Assembly (NCBI RefSeq): GCF_023806485.1 | Contig: NZ_JAMSLR010000012.1 | Coordinates: 1-64,000 of the forward strand | Reading direction: 5' to 3' | DNA from: Thermalbibacter longus | GTDB taxonomy: Bacteria > Chloroflexota > Chloroflexia > Thermomicrobiales > Thermomicrobiaceae | Length of the DNA stretch: 64,000 bases | Shown here: positions 54,959 to 63,966 of the stretch, in pieces | How positions within the stretch are numbered: position 1 is the stretch's first letter | Layout: every line of letters starts with the position of its first letter | Position numbers and translations under genes: made by a program | The notes under the pieces: generated by a model | Database searches by the model: none | What the model was told of the DNA's origin: nothing | Seen by the model: the letters and a program-made list of their open reading frames with translations, nothing else

Positions 54959-55316
54959 GGCAGTACCTCTCCTTACGATCGCTCGTTGAGAGATGAACGG
55001 GGCTTAGGCGGCGGCCTCCGGGGCTGCCTGCGTCCAGCCGGGGTATTGGGGCTCAGGCGGTCCGGCCGGGTGAGCAGGCAGGTGCCGGAAGCCGCCCATT
55101 AGGGTCAGGGGAAGCGCTCTCGTGCCGGCAGGGCAGCAGGACGTGAATCCTGCCGGCCATGACCGCGTGGGGCACGCGGGATCGATCGAGCGGTACGCTG
55201 TCGCGATCCGTGCGCATAGACGAGCGGACGCCAATCACGAGCGCCACGAGTTCGACGCGTCCATTCTAGCCCAGTCCCCCGAATTTTCCCAAGGGGTACC
55301 GCTGGCCAGCGGCCTG
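54959..55316. other. Gene-free stretch with possible terminator
   Basis: About 360 bases without a supported gene. A perfect palindrome CCGCTGGCCAGCGG (55299-55312), just after the creatininase-family stop, could form a terminator hairpin, although no T-run follows. A 31-codon frame (MGGFRHLPAHPAGPPEPQ) lacks a ribosome-binding site. Confidence 0.4.
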
Positions 55317-56123
55317 TCAGATGCGCTCGTCTCCTTCGAGCTCGAAGTCCTCGTAGTACTCGCCCTCCTCGACGAAGGCTTCGATGAACTCGACCAGCCG
55401 ATCCAGCGCCGTCTCGATGATTCGCTCGCCGAATTCGACGGAGGCCGCCCGCGCGTCTCCGAGCGCGCCGTTCGCGGTGATCTCGTCGAAGGTATAGGGC
55501 ACGTGGACCGGTCCCGACCAGCGGGCGTGCGGGTACTCCTGTTGCAGGAGTTCCCCTGGGCTCAGCGCCTCGGTGCGCACAGCCCAGGGAGCCAGGTAGA
55601 GGAGTTGGCTCGTCTCGCTCTCGCAGGCATGACCGATCACCGCGGCCTTCTTGCCGGCCTGCACCACATCGCTCGCCAGCTCGCTGATAGAGACCCAGGC
55701 CGCCAGCACGTCCAGCTCGCGTCGCAAGCGCGCCACTAGCAGATCGAGCGCTGGCCGGTTGCCGCCATGCCCATTGATGAACAGGAACCGGTCGAACCCG
55801 TGCTCGGAGAGGCTCTCGACCACCTCGTAGAGCACCTGGGTGAACGTCTCCGGCGCGAGCGTGATCGTCCCCGGGAAGCTCATGTGATGCGGCGACACGC
55901 CGTAGGGCATGACCGGCGCCACCAGTACTTCGGGGTAGAGTCGCTCGGCCAGGCGAAGCGCGAACTCGTGCGCCCGAATACTGTCGGTCCCGAACGTGGT
56001 GTTCGGCCCGTGCTGCTCGGTCGACCCGACGGGGATGACCACCAGGCTGATCTCGGAGCTGGCTGCCTCCAGCTCCGGCCAGGTCAGCTCCCAGAGCACG
56101 TAGCGGTTGCGCCCCTCCTCCAT
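55317..56123 (-). CDS. Creatininase-family amidohydrolase
   Basis: A 268-residue metal-dependent hydrolase of the creatininase family, which includes creatinine amidohydrolase, FAPy deformylase and MftE. Metal ligands are seen in VGSTEQHGPN (Glu, His), FGTDS (Asp) and NGHGGN (His), with a further acidic residue in CESETSQ. The ATG at 56123 follows GAAGGGTGGGG, and upstream starts lack a site. No mycofactocin genes are near, so the MftE role is unlikely. The C-terminus is strongly acidic. It is divergent from the GH15 gene. Confidence 0.88.
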   Translation of the reverse strand: MEEGRNRYVLWELTWPELEAASSEISLVVIPVGSTEQHGPNTTFGTDSIRAHEFALRLAERLYPEVLVAPVMPYGVSPHHMSFPGTITLAPETFTQVLYEVVESLSEHGFDRFLFINGHGGNRPALDLLVARLRRELDVLAAWVSISELASDVVQAGKKAAVIGHACESETSQLLYLAPWAVRTEALSPGELLQQEYPHARWSGPVHVPYTFDEITANGALGDARAASVEFGERIIETALDRLVEFIEAFVEEGEYYEDFELEGDERI

Positions 56124-56230
56124 GACGGCCCCACCCTTCAGTAGCAGTGTACCGACCAGCAACCGGTAGCCCCGCATAGTACCATGCATGCCGGGATCGT
56201 GAAAGCCAGCGCGAGGGAGTGTCGCTGCCG

Positions 56231-58102
56231 ATGTCAACATCCCCGACCAGGCAGACGAAGGAGACAGCCGCGCCCGACACGCGCTACCCGCCGATCAGCG
56301 ACTACGGCGCGATCGGCGATGGACGCAGCATCGCGCTGGTATCCCGGCGCGGCTCGGTCGACTGGTGGTGCCTGCCCCGCTTCGACAGTGACCCCGTCTT
56401 TGCCCGGCTGCTGGATGCTGACCTGGGTGGCTACTTTGCCATCGAGCCGCTGGAGCCGGCCGAGACGCGGCGCCGCTACCGCCCCGACACCAATATCCTG
56501 GAGACCGAATTCCACACCGCCTCCGGCCGCGTGCTGATCGTCGACTTCATGCCGGCGCTCACCGAGCGACAGAAGAAGATTTTCCCCGTGCCGTACCGGA
56601 TGCTGGTCCGCCGGTTACGCTGCCATGCCGGCCGGGTAACGCTGCGCATCACCGTCCGCCTGCGCCCGAGCTTCGGGCGGCGCACTCCGGATGTCCAGCG
56701 GCTCCAGCCGGCCTGGTACTCGATCGGCTGGGCTGACCAGCTCTGCATCCTGTACAGCCAGGTGCCGCTCGAGATCCGTGGCGGCACCCTGACCGGGTCG
56801 ATCACGCTCGAGCAGGGCCAGCGGCTCGACCTGGCCTTGGCCTACTCGCCGGAAGCCCCGGCCGAGCTGCCGATCCCCCAGCATTTCGACCTCCTCGAGC
56901 GGCTGACCGAAGACTTCTGGTGCACCTGGGTCGGGCACTGCTGGTACCGCGGGCCGTATCGCGACGCGGTGATCCGTAGCGCCCTGGCGCTCAAGTTGAT
57001 GATCTACGCTCCATCAGGGGCCATCATCGCCGCGCCGACCACCTCCTTGCCCGAATACATCGGCGGCGTGCGCAACTGGGATTACCGCTACTGCTGGCTA
57101 CGCGACGCGGCGTTCACCGTGCGCGTGCTCCTGAACCTGGGTTTCCACCGCGAGGCTGACGCCTTCGTCGACTGGCTGCTCCATGCTACCCGGCTCACCC
57201 ATCCGGAGCTGCAGGTGGTCTACTCCATCTACGGCGAGACGCACCTGCCCGAGCGACTGCTGACCGACCTCGAGGGCTACCGGGGCTCGCGCCCAGTGCG
57301 CGTCGGCAACGACGCGTCCAGGCAGTTCCAGCTCGACGTCTACGGCGAGGTGCTGGACGCGCTCGCGATCTACCGGCGTACCGGCAGGCCGCTCGAGCGC
57401 GATGACCACACCCTTATCCGCGGCCTGGCGAGCGTGATTATGCGGCGCTGGCAAGAGCCCGACGATGGCATCTGGGAAGTCCGCTCTGGCCGCGCGCACC
57501 ACGTGCACTCTAAGGCGATGTGCGCCGTCGGCCTGCGGCGGGTGCGCGAGCTGGCCCGCCTCGACGGCTTCTCGATCCCCGAGGGGGAGATCGCCCGTAC
57601 CGAGGCGGCCATCGAAGACTGGATACTGCGGCACGGCTACGACCCGGAGCTGGGCGCGTTCGTCAGTGTGCCAGGGCGAGGGCTCGACGCCGCGCTCCTG
57701 GTGCTCGCGCTCATTGACTGCTTCCTCTCCCCGCGTGACCCCCGCGTCGTCGGCACCGTGGAGGCGATCGCCCGCTACCTGGCGCGGGGCGAGCTGGTCT
57801 ATCGCTATCTCCGCGAGGACGGGTTGCCTGGCCCGGAAGGCGCCTTCGTGATCTGCTCCTTCTGGCTGGCTGCGGCGCTGGCCCGCATCGGCCAGCTCGA
57901 GCGGGCGTTCGAGCACTTCGAGCGGCTGCTGCAGCGCGCGAACGACCTGGGGCTGCTGGCCGAGGAGATCGATCCGGCGAGCGGCGAGCAGCTCGGGAAC
58001 TTTCCCCAGGCGTTCAGCCATATCGGTCTGATCGATACGGCGCTGGCGCTGGAGGAGCTGAGCGGCCGGGAGCGCCTGCCAGTATCGGTCGCCGCCTCCT
58101 GA
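56231..58102 (+). CDS. Glycoside hydrolase family 15 (glucoamylase/trehalase type)
   Basis: A 623-residue GH15 enzyme that inverts alpha-glucosidic bonds. The N-terminal beta-sandwich starts ISDYGAIGDGRSIALVSRRG and SVDWWCLPRFDS. The (alpha/alpha)6 barrel follows with RNWDYRYCWLRDAAF, which forms the sugar-binding site. The C-terminal catalytic glutamate lies in AEEIDPASGEQLGNFPQAFSH. There is no signal peptide, so it acts inside the cell on trehalose, maltodextrin or a similar substrate. The ATG at 56231 is preferred; a GTG at 56219 sits directly on the AGGGA site. No trehalose synthesis genes are nearby. It is convergent with the next gene, with eight bases between the stops. Confidence 0.92.
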   Translation: MSTSPTRQTKETAAPDTRYPPISDYGAIGDGRSIALVSRRGSVDWWCLPRFDSDPVFARLLDADLGGYFAIEPLEPAETRRRYRPDTNILETEFHTASGRVLIVDFMPALTERQKKIFPVPYRMLVRRLRCHAGRVTLRITVRLRPSFGRRTPDVQRLQPAWYSIGWADQLCILYSQVPLEIRGGTLTGSITLEQGQRLDLALAYSPEAPAELPIPQHFDLLERLTEDFWCTWVGHCWYRGPYRDAVIRSALALKLMIYAPSGAIIAAPTTSLPEYIGGVRNWDYRYCWLRDAAFTVRVLLNLGFHREADAFVDWLLHATRLTHPELQVVYSIYGETHLPERLLTDLEGYRGSRPVRVGNDASRQFQLDVYGEVLDALAIYRRTGRPLERDDHTLIRGLASVIMRRWQEPDDGIWEVRSGRAHHVHSKAMCAVGLRRVRELARLDGFSIPEGEIARTEAAIEDWILRHGYDPELGAFVSVPGRGLDAALLVLALIDCFLSPRDPRVVGTVEAIARYLARGELVYRYLREDGLPGPEGAFVICSFWLAAALARIGQLERAFEHFERLLQRANDLGLLAEEIDPASGEQLGNFPQAFSHIGLIDTALALEELSGRERLPVSVAAS

Positions 58103-58110
58103 GAGGGGGA

Positions 58111-58602
58111 CTACGGCTGCCAGCCGAGCGTCAGGCCGAGCAGGAGGCCGTAGATCACGTGCGCGAGCAGCGTCACGATCGCGGTCTGCCGTCCGTAGTT
58201 CAGCCCGAGGAAGCCAGGCGGCTGGAGGTTGCGCGTCGGCTCGGGGCCGGTCGCGTCGCTGGCCATTCGCGGGTGGATGCCGGGCAAGACCGGGAGGACG
58301 ACCATCAGGACGACCAGCCCGTGGAGCAACCCGAGCAGCGCGCCCGATTCCCAGCTCGGCTGGCCCAGGAGCCGGAAGTAGGCGGCGTACAGGAAGGCGA
58401 TAAGCCAACCGTTGATGATGTGCACCAGTACGCCGAGCGTCTTGGCGCGCTCGCGGTCGGGGGTCAGGATCAGCCCGAGGATGAGAGGGAGATCCATCCG
58501 CGTCAGCCCAGCCGCCTGGCTGCCGCGCAGGATCAACGTCAGGATGAGGGTGGCAGCCAAGCCCCAGAGCACCACCTGGCTGAACCCGAGCCAGACCTGC
58601 AT
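58111..58602 (-). CDS. Four-helix membrane protein of unknown function
   Basis: A 163-residue protein with about four membrane helices (VVLWGLAATLILTLILRG, LGVLVHIINGWLIAFLY, LHGLVVLMVVLPVLPG, LLAHVIYGLLLGLTLG). A loop with HPRMAS, PPGFLGLNYG and paired small residues is conserved-looking. A histidine lies in each of the helical segments 2-4. The ATG at 58602 has GGGAGG upstream. Proteins of this size and shape in related bacteria are annotated as hypothetical. No operon partner is present. Confidence 0.75.
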   Translation of the reverse strand: MQVWLGFSQVVLWGLAATLILTLILRGSQAAGLTRMDLPLILGLILTPDRERAKTLGVLVHIINGWLIAFLYAAYFRLLGQPSWESGALLGLLHGLVVLMVVLPVLPGIHPRMASDATGPEPTRNLQPPGFLGLNYGRQTAIVTLLAHVIYGLLLGLTLGWQP

Positions 58603-59022
58603 GACCGAAGACCTCCCGCGAGACTCTGGCTACATTCAAGCGTAGCGGCGCGAGGAGAGGCCGGCAACGATAGCGATTGCCGAGCGCCTCTCACTCTTGC
58701 ACGCCGTGTCAGCCGCGATCCTGTGGCATCGCCTGGCGCAGGTCTGGGGCCCCGCGCTCACCCGTCAACGCCGGCGGAAGGGGCACTCTATGGCATCGCT
58801 GTAAACTGTGGGGAAACCCGCTGAAGCCGGCTCGCTGGTGTGCCAGCTCCCTGCCAGGAGACTTAAGGGACGATATGTAGGGGCGACCAGCCGGTCGCCC
58901 CTACTTCAGCTACGGCGCCGGTCGCGCCTGGCGTGCTCGCCGATCGCCACCGGCGCCGGCTCCTACTTGGAGTCCTGCATGGTCTATCTTACAACGGCGC
59001 ATGAAGTCAGGAGATGACACTT
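58603..59022. other. Intergenic region with REP palindrome upstream of vapBC
   Basis: About 420 bases without a gene. The only clear element is the REP palindrome at 58877-58904. A short repeated string (GTGGCATCGC and ATGGCATCGC) occurs near 58723 and 58790. The promoter of the toxin-antitoxin pair must be here but is not obvious. Confidence 0.5.
58877..58904. repeat. REP-type palindrome
   Basis: GTAGGGGCGACC and CCGGTCGCCCCTAC sequences form an almost perfect 28-base palindrome. It differs by one base at the centre from the copy inside the RAYT gene (9449-9480) and is the kind of element RAYT enzymes recognise. Confidence 0.85.
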
Positions 59023-59277
59023 ATGATCAGAACAACGCTGACGAGTAAGGGGCAACTCACGATTCCGAAACCTGTGCGGCAGCAACTTGCCCTGGGCAAG
59101 GGGGATCAGTTCGAGGTCAGTGTGGTCGACGACGAGATCCGGCTGCGCCCGCTCCGCCGCTACCGCGCGGCCCAGCTCCGGGATCTGCTGCGAGGCAGCC
59201 GGATACCCTTCGCCGGTTTCGAGCAGGAGAAGGCAGCGCTCGCGCAGGCGTTGTCCGAGCGGGAGCAGCGAGGCTAG
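59023..59277 (+). CDS. AbrB/MazE-type antitoxin (VapB-like)
   Basis: An 84-residue protein with an N-terminal swapped-hairpin AbrB domain (TTLTSKGQLTIPKPVRQQL, GDQFEVSVVDDEIRLRP). A helical C-terminal tail would wrap the toxin. It is the antitoxin and autorepressor of the following PIN gene. The ATG at 59023 has AGGAG nine bases upstream. An ATG at 59014 abuts that site and is less likely. Three bases separate it from the toxin gene. Confidence 0.9.
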   Translation: MIRTTLTSKGQLTIPKPVRQQLALGKGDQFEVSVVDDEIRLRPLRRYRAAQLRDLLRGSRIPFAGFEQEKAALAQALSEREQRG

Positions 59278-59280
59278 CCT

Positions 59281-59679
59281 GTGCGCTATTGGCTCGACAC
59301 CAACGTGCTGCTCCGGCTCGTCACGAAGACTCCCCCTGACCTGTTCGAGCGCGCGCTGGCGCTGGTCGCGCAAGCCGAGTTCGGAGCGCTCTCCCTCGCG
59401 GTTCATCCGCTCCACGTCGCAGGGGCGACCTACTTGCTGCGCCGCCTGTATACGTATACACACGAGGAAATCAGGCGAGAGTTGGGCATCGTCCTCCGTT
59501 TGGAGGCGCTCGCTGTCCACGACGAGGAACACGTGCTCGCCGCGCTCGATCTGATGGCGGAGCGCAACGTCGACTTCGACGATGCCTACCTTGCCCTCTG
59601 GGCCGCCACCTGTGGCGACGGGGTGGCTTCGTTCGACGACGATCAAAAGAAGCTGCCGGTTACCCTCCTCAGCGCGTAG
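59281..59679 (+). CDS. PIN-domain toxin (VapC-like) with altered active site
   Basis: A 132-residue PIN-domain protein, the RNase toxin partner of the AbrB-type gene just upstream. Asp6 in WLDTNVLLR and the later acidic residues in DFDDAYLALWA and SFDDDQKK are present. The conserved glutamate of PIN helix 3 (usually in a LAE-like motif) appears as Gly48 in LHVAGATYLLRR, encoded by GGG, one transition from GAG. If the alignment is right, the metal site lacks one ligand and activity may be reduced. The start is GTG at 59281. A 14-base palindrome lies inside the gene. Confidence 0.88.
   Translation: MRYWLDTNVLLRLVTKTPPDLFERALALVAQAEFGALSLAVHPLHVAGATYLLRRLYTYTHEEIRRELGIVLRLEALAVHDEEHVLAALDLMAERNVDFDDAYLALWAATCGDGVASFDDDQKKLPVTLLSA
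59447..59460. repeat. AT-rich palindrome inside the toxin gene
   Basis: TGTATACGTATACA is a perfect 14-base palindrome within the PIN-domain gene. It stands out in a GC-rich genome. Whether it binds a regulator is unknown. Confidence 0.6.
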
Positions 59680-59943
59680 GCTACCGAGGAGCTCGAGAAG
59701 ACCGGGGTATCGCTCGAAGCCAGCCTGCCCTGGAGCGCGCTTTGGGAGGGGCTGAGAGCGTGCTGCCATGCACAGGGCGTGAACCCGAGGTGACGCGAGC
59801 GACACGCGTCTGTGCTAACCCTGCGCGACAGCACGGGCGGGAAGCGCTCACTCCGCCGTTCGGTTACAGTTAGCAGACCGTGCCGCCGTGGCGCCGCTGG
59901 TCTCATGCAGCGGTGACGCGCCCGACGGCACGATACTGATCGA

Positions 59944-61422
59944 ATGCGAGCGGCGATGGCCGGGGGAGCGACCCAAATAGAGATGCCGGCGCAGGTGCAT
60001 GTTCGGGAGCGTGCGGTCGTCGCGCTCCTGAGCGTCTGCGTGTTCTTCTCGGTGCTGAACACGTCGATGTTCAATGTCTCTCTACCCGAGATCGGGCGCG
60101 AGTTCGCTGTCAGCCCGGCTAGGCTGGGCTGGATCGTGACCGCCTATTCCCTCCTCTTCGGCGTCTCCACCCCGTTCTACGGCCGCCTGGGAGATCGCTA
60201 CGGTCTCCGTCGCATGCTCATCACCGGTCTTTCCCTGTTCTCGGTCGCCTCGCTGCTGGCCGCCATCGCTCCCACGTATCCCCTGCTGGTCATCTGCAGG
60301 GCACTCCAGGCAATCGGAACCGGCGCTATCCCTTCGTTGGGGACGGCCCTGATCATTCGCCACGTGCCGGAGGCCCGGCGCGGGGCTGCGCTCGGCATCA
60401 CCGCTGCCACCGTCGGCGCCGGGGCCGCGCTGGGGCCGACGCTCGGTGGCCTGATCACACAGTTCCTGAGCTGGCGGGCGCTCTTCGGCGTCAGCGCGCT
60501 TTTGGGTCTCGCAGTCCCCTTCGCCCGGCGCCTGCTCCCACCGTCCCGGCCGGCCGATTCCCGGCTCGACCTGCCCGGTGGTCTCCTGCTCACGGGCGTG
60601 GTCGCTGGCCTGCTCATCGGCATCACCAACATCGAGCGGCACGGGCTGGATTCAGGGCTCGTCCTCGGGCCCTGGATGGCCAGCCTGCTCAGCCTGCTCC
60701 TCCTCGGCTGGCGGATCCGGACTGTTCCTGATCCGTTCGTCCCGCCGTCGCTGCTCGGGAACCGCGCCTATCTGCTCGCCGGCGCAATCGCCTTTCTGCA
60801 GTCGGGCGCGCACTTCGGTATGCTGGTGCTGGTGCCTCTCCTGCTGGATCGGGTCAACCGCCTACCGGCGTTCGAGATCGGCTTGGCGATGTTGCCGTCC
60901 GCGGCGGTGATGAGTCTGCTGAGCCCGCTGGCAGGTCGTCTTGCTGACCGGCTGGGAGGACTGCTCCCGATGCGAGCTGGGCTCGCTCTCTGGGCTGCCG
61001 GTATGGTCTTGCTCTCCAGCGTCGGCGCTGGTCGCTCGGCCGTGCTGGTCGCCGGGCTCTTGATCCTCTGCGGAGCCGGCATGGGTCTCGTCAACAGCGC
61101 CAGCACCGTCGTGGTCTCGGCCCTCCTGCCATCCGAGCGCGTGGGGCTCGGCATCGGCCTGTACAATATGCAGTTCTTCCTCGGTAGCGCCTTCGGCGCG
61201 GCGCTCACCACAACAGTACTGGAGGCGCGGGAGCCAGCGGTCGATGGCTGGAACCCGCTCCACAGCGGCGCTGGAGCCGGGTTCAGCGACGCGTTCCTGA
61301 TTACGCTGGCTGCCTCGCTGGTGGCCTCGCTGCTCGCCGCATTGATCCGGGCCGAGCGGCCCCGCGCGGAGCAGGCATGGTCAGCGGAGCTGCCGCAAGG
61401 AGGAGAGCGATGCCCTTCGTGA
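59944..61422 (+). CDS. MFS drug exporter, DHA2 family
   Basis: A 492-residue membrane protein, probably with 14 helices. The first helix has VLNTSMFNVSLPEIG and motif A is GRLGDRYGLRRMLI. The helix 5 region is GAGAALGPTLGGLI. A second loop has AGRLADRLGGLLPMR. It resembles TetA(K/L)-like or Bmr3-like exporters. The start is uncertain; ATGs at 59944, 59956 and 59982 are all in frame and none has a strong ribosome-binding site. Its end overlaps the start of the next small gene by 13 bases. The substrate is unknown. Confidence 0.88.
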   Translation: MRAAMAGGATQIEMPAQVHVRERAVVALLSVCVFFSVLNTSMFNVSLPEIGREFAVSPARLGWIVTAYSLLFGVSTPFYGRLGDRYGLRRMLITGLSLFSVASLLAAIAPTYPLLVICRALQAIGTGAIPSLGTALIIRHVPEARRGAALGITAATVGAGAALGPTLGGLITQFLSWRALFGVSALLGLAVPFARRLLPPSRPADSRLDLPGGLLLTGVVAGLLIGITNIERHGLDSGLVLGPWMASLLSLLLLGWRIRTVPDPFVPPSLLGNRAYLLAGAIAFLQSGAHFGMLVLVPLLLDRVNRLPAFEIGLAMLPSAAVMSLLSPLAGRLADRLGGLLPMRAGLALWAAGMVLLSSVGAGRSAVLVAGLLILCGAGMGLVNSASTVVVSALLPSERVGLGIGLYNMQFFLGSAFGAALTTTVLEAREPAVDGWNPLHSGAGAGFSDAFLITLAASLVASLLAALIRAERPRAEQAWSAELPQGGERCPS

Positions 61423-61745
61423 TGGCTCGTCGCGACGACGCGTTCGTCCCCGACGTGCAGTGCGACAACTGTGGCCAGGCGGCGCCTGCCCAGACAGGCC
61501 TGGTTCTCTGGCCGCTGCGCTCGGGCAAGCGAGGAAAGGCTGCTCAGCCGGTACTCGTTGCCTGCAGCGAGCCCTGTGCCGACGCCCTGGCTAGTCGCCA
61601 GGCATCGGACGAGCTGGCCGGCGTCTCGCTCGATGCCTACCTGGCCAGCCTAATCCACTACCTGGAGATCGACCCGGCGGCCGTGCTGGAGCGCGAGGAG
61701 ACCGCCCGGGCGCTGGAGCAGACGCGCGACCAGGCACCCGAGTAG
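61410..61745 (+). CDS. Small protein with zinc-ribbon-like cysteines
   Basis: A 111-residue soluble protein. It has a CxxC pair in VQCDNCGQAAP and a second Cys pair in VACSEPCADALASRQ, which together could bind zinc. The C-terminal half is acidic and helical (YLASLIHYLEIDPAAVLERE). The ATG at 61410 has AAGGAGGAG a few bases upstream and overlaps the end of the exporter gene by 13 bases, suggesting coupling. No family was recognised. It could be an accessory of the exporter or an independent regulator. Confidence 0.75.
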   Translation: MPFVMARRDDAFVPDVQCDNCGQAAPAQTGLVLWPLRSGKRGKAAQPVLVACSEPCADALASRQASDELAGVSLDAYLASLIHYLEIDPAAVLEREETARALEQTRDQAPE

Positions 61746-61880
61746 TGGCCGGCAGCCTCGAGCGCGACGTGCTACGCTCTAGCCATCGCTCGAACGGAGC
61801 ATAGCCTCGGTCACCTCGACCGCGCGAGAGACCGGGTGTCCCACACCAGGGCGTGGTGACGACGCAACGAGGAGGACTCG

Positions 61881-62831
61881 ATGTCTGGCCCGATTAACGG
61901 TATCCACCACATGACCGCCATCGCTGGCGATCCCCAGCGGAACCTGGATTTCTACGCGGGCGTGCTCGGCCTGCGGCTGGTCAAGTTGACGGTGAACTTC
62001 GATGTGCCCAACACCTACCACCTCTACTACGGGGACGAGGTTGGCCGGCCCGGCACGATCATCACCTTCTTCCCCTGGCCGCACATGCGGCGCGGCCGGG
62101 TCGGTGCTGGCCAGTTCACCGCTACCGCGCTCTCGATCCCGCCCGGCGCGCTCGACTACTGGCGAGCGCGCCTCGATGCGCACGGGGTACAGTGTGCTGC
62201 CCCCGTCGAGCGGTTCGAGGAGACCGTGCTCGCGTTCGAAGACCCTGATGGGTTACCGCTCGAGCTGGTCGCCCACCCGGGGGCCGAGGAGCGGCCGGGC
62301 TGGCCGCAGGGGCCGGTGCCGGCTGAGATGGCGATCCGCGGCATCTACGGGATAAGTGCCGTCTCGCTGGCGCCCGAGCGCACGGCCCGGGTGCTGGAGG
62401 AGCTGCTCGGCCTGCGCGAGCAGGCGCAAGAGGGCGGGCGCGCGCGCTACATCGCCGGCCAGGGCGGCAGCGGGGCGATCATCGACCTGATCGAGCCCCA
62501 GGAGGCGACGCCGGGGATCGAGGGGACAGGTACGGTACACCACCTGGCGCTCCGCGTGCCCGACGACGACGCTCAGCGACAGGTCCATCACGAGGTCGCC
62601 GAGCGCGGCTTCCGCGTCACGCCGGTGCTCGACCGCCAGTACTTCCGGTCGATCTACTTCCGCGAGCTGGGCGGGCTGCTGTTCGAGATCGCGACCGACC
62701 CGCCCGGGTTCACGGTCGATGAGCCGGCCGAGCGCCTGGGCAGCGAGCTGCGGTTGCCGCCTTGGCTGGAGCCCCGCCGCGAGGAGTTGATCCGCCAGCT
62801 CCCGCCGCTCCGCCTGCCGGCGACCCGGTAG
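61881..62831 (+). CDS. Ring-cleaving dioxygenase-like VOC protein (MhqO type)
   Basis: A 316-residue protein with two VOC modules. Metal-ligand residues appear in GIHHMTAIAGD, PLELVAH, VHHLALRV and LLFEIATDPPGF. These match the MhqO/YdfO-type group, which protects against quinones and hydroquinones. The ATG at 61881 has GGAGG upstream. The gene is separated from the exporter pair by about 135 bases on the same strand. Function in aromatic or electrophile detoxification is inferred. Confidence 0.9.
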   Translation: MSGPINGIHHMTAIAGDPQRNLDFYAGVLGLRLVKLTVNFDVPNTYHLYYGDEVGRPGTIITFFPWPHMRRGRVGAGQFTATALSIPPGALDYWRARLDAHGVQCAAPVERFEETVLAFEDPDGLPLELVAHPGAEERPGWPQGPVPAEMAIRGIYGISAVSLAPERTARVLEELLGLREQAQEGGRARYIAGQGGSGAIIDLIEPQEATPGIEGTGTVHHLALRVPDDDAQRQVHHEVAERGFRVTPVLDRQYFRSIYFRELGGLLFEIATDPPGFTVDEPAERLGSELRLPPWLEPRREELIRQLPPLRLPATR

Positions 62832-63023
62832 CACGGCCAGGCCCGCGGTTCCAAGAGCAGGCATTCTGACGAGTTGAGGAGATCAGCCACTAGCCGGCCG
62901 CTCTGCCGTTCGATAGACCGCAAGCGATTGCGCGTTAGAATAGCGGTGAGCGCCGCGAGCGGGAGCGTGCCCCGGCGCGGTGGGCTTCGGCGCGTGCCGG
63001 CCCGGGCAAGCGAGGAGGAGGCG

Positions 63024-63931
63024 ATGGCGGCTGAGGAGCTCTTGCGGGCGATCGAGCGGGTGCGTGATCGCGCCGCGCGGTACCCGCAGGAGCTGGAGAC
63101 CAGCGAGGCACTGGCGCGCTACGCGCTGATCGACCCGATCCTGCGAGCGCTCGGCTGGCCGCTCGACGACCCGTCCGTGGTCCGGCCGGAGTACGCCGCC
63201 GGGCAGGGCAAGGCCGACTACTGCCTCTTCGGCGCCGACGGCAAGCCCGCCGTGCTCATCGAGGCGAAGACGCTCGGCCCGAAGCTGCCGCCGATCGCCC
63301 AAGCCGCGGTGGTCGGCTACGCCTGGCGGCTGATCCAGCAGGGCATCCAGATCGAATACGTCGCTATTACCAACGGGCTGCTCTGGCAGATCTACCGGCC
63401 CTACGACCTGAAGCAGCCAGTTCATACCGTCGACCTCGGCAAGGGCACGCCGGCGGAAGCGGCCGTCGCGATCCTGAGGGCGCTCTGGCGCCCGCTGCTG
63501 GCCGGCGGACCGGTCCCGCCACCACCTCCTCCGCCACCGCCGCCTATGCCTGAGATCCCGCTGAGCGAGTTCCGTCCGGTGCCCAGTACTCGGCCACCGG
63601 CGGCGCTCGTCCTGCCGGACGGCACGGAGGTGCCGCTCCGCGTTTGGAAGGATCTCCTGGTCGAGGTGGCGCGGGGGCCGGCACGCTGAGCCCGCATCGG
63701 TGCCCAGTGCGCTTGCTGGGCGCGCAGAGGCGGTACCTGGTGCACACCGAGCCGGTGCACCCGAGTGGACAACGATTCCGTGCCTCCGAGCGTGTAGACG
63801 ACAGGCTGTGGATCGAGACGCATGCGAGCGCTGAGCTGCTCCTGAAGCAAACGCGGTGGCTGCTCGAGCAGTTCGGCGAAGACCCGGCCCGGTACCGGGT
63901 GCGGCTCGCCCAGCACGGGCAGCAGCCCTGA
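63024..63931 (+). pseudogene. HsdR-N-like nuclease gene broken by a frameshift
   Basis: The ATG at 63024, preceded by GAGGAGGAGG, opens a frame with the HsdR N-terminal (PD-ExK) domain: ILRALGW, QGKADYCLF and AVLIEAKT. A polyproline run (about 63520-63547) and LPDGTEVPLRVWKDLLVEVA follow, and the frame stops at 63689. A second frame (from about 63668 to 63931) continues with GTLSPHRCPVRLL, RRYLVHTEPVHPSG and IETHASAELL, the usual C-terminal end of this family. One frameshift or small deletion near 63665-63690 separates them. This may be real decay or a sequencing error. Confidence 0.65.
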
Positions 63932-63966
63932 AGGGACAGCCCTCGCCCCTCGCTCTGAGGCCGCTT

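Noticed and set aside
55004-55096. 31-codon minus-strand frame (MGGFRHLPAHPAGPPEPQ)
   Set aside because: No ribosome-binding site and no recognisable feature; too short to support.
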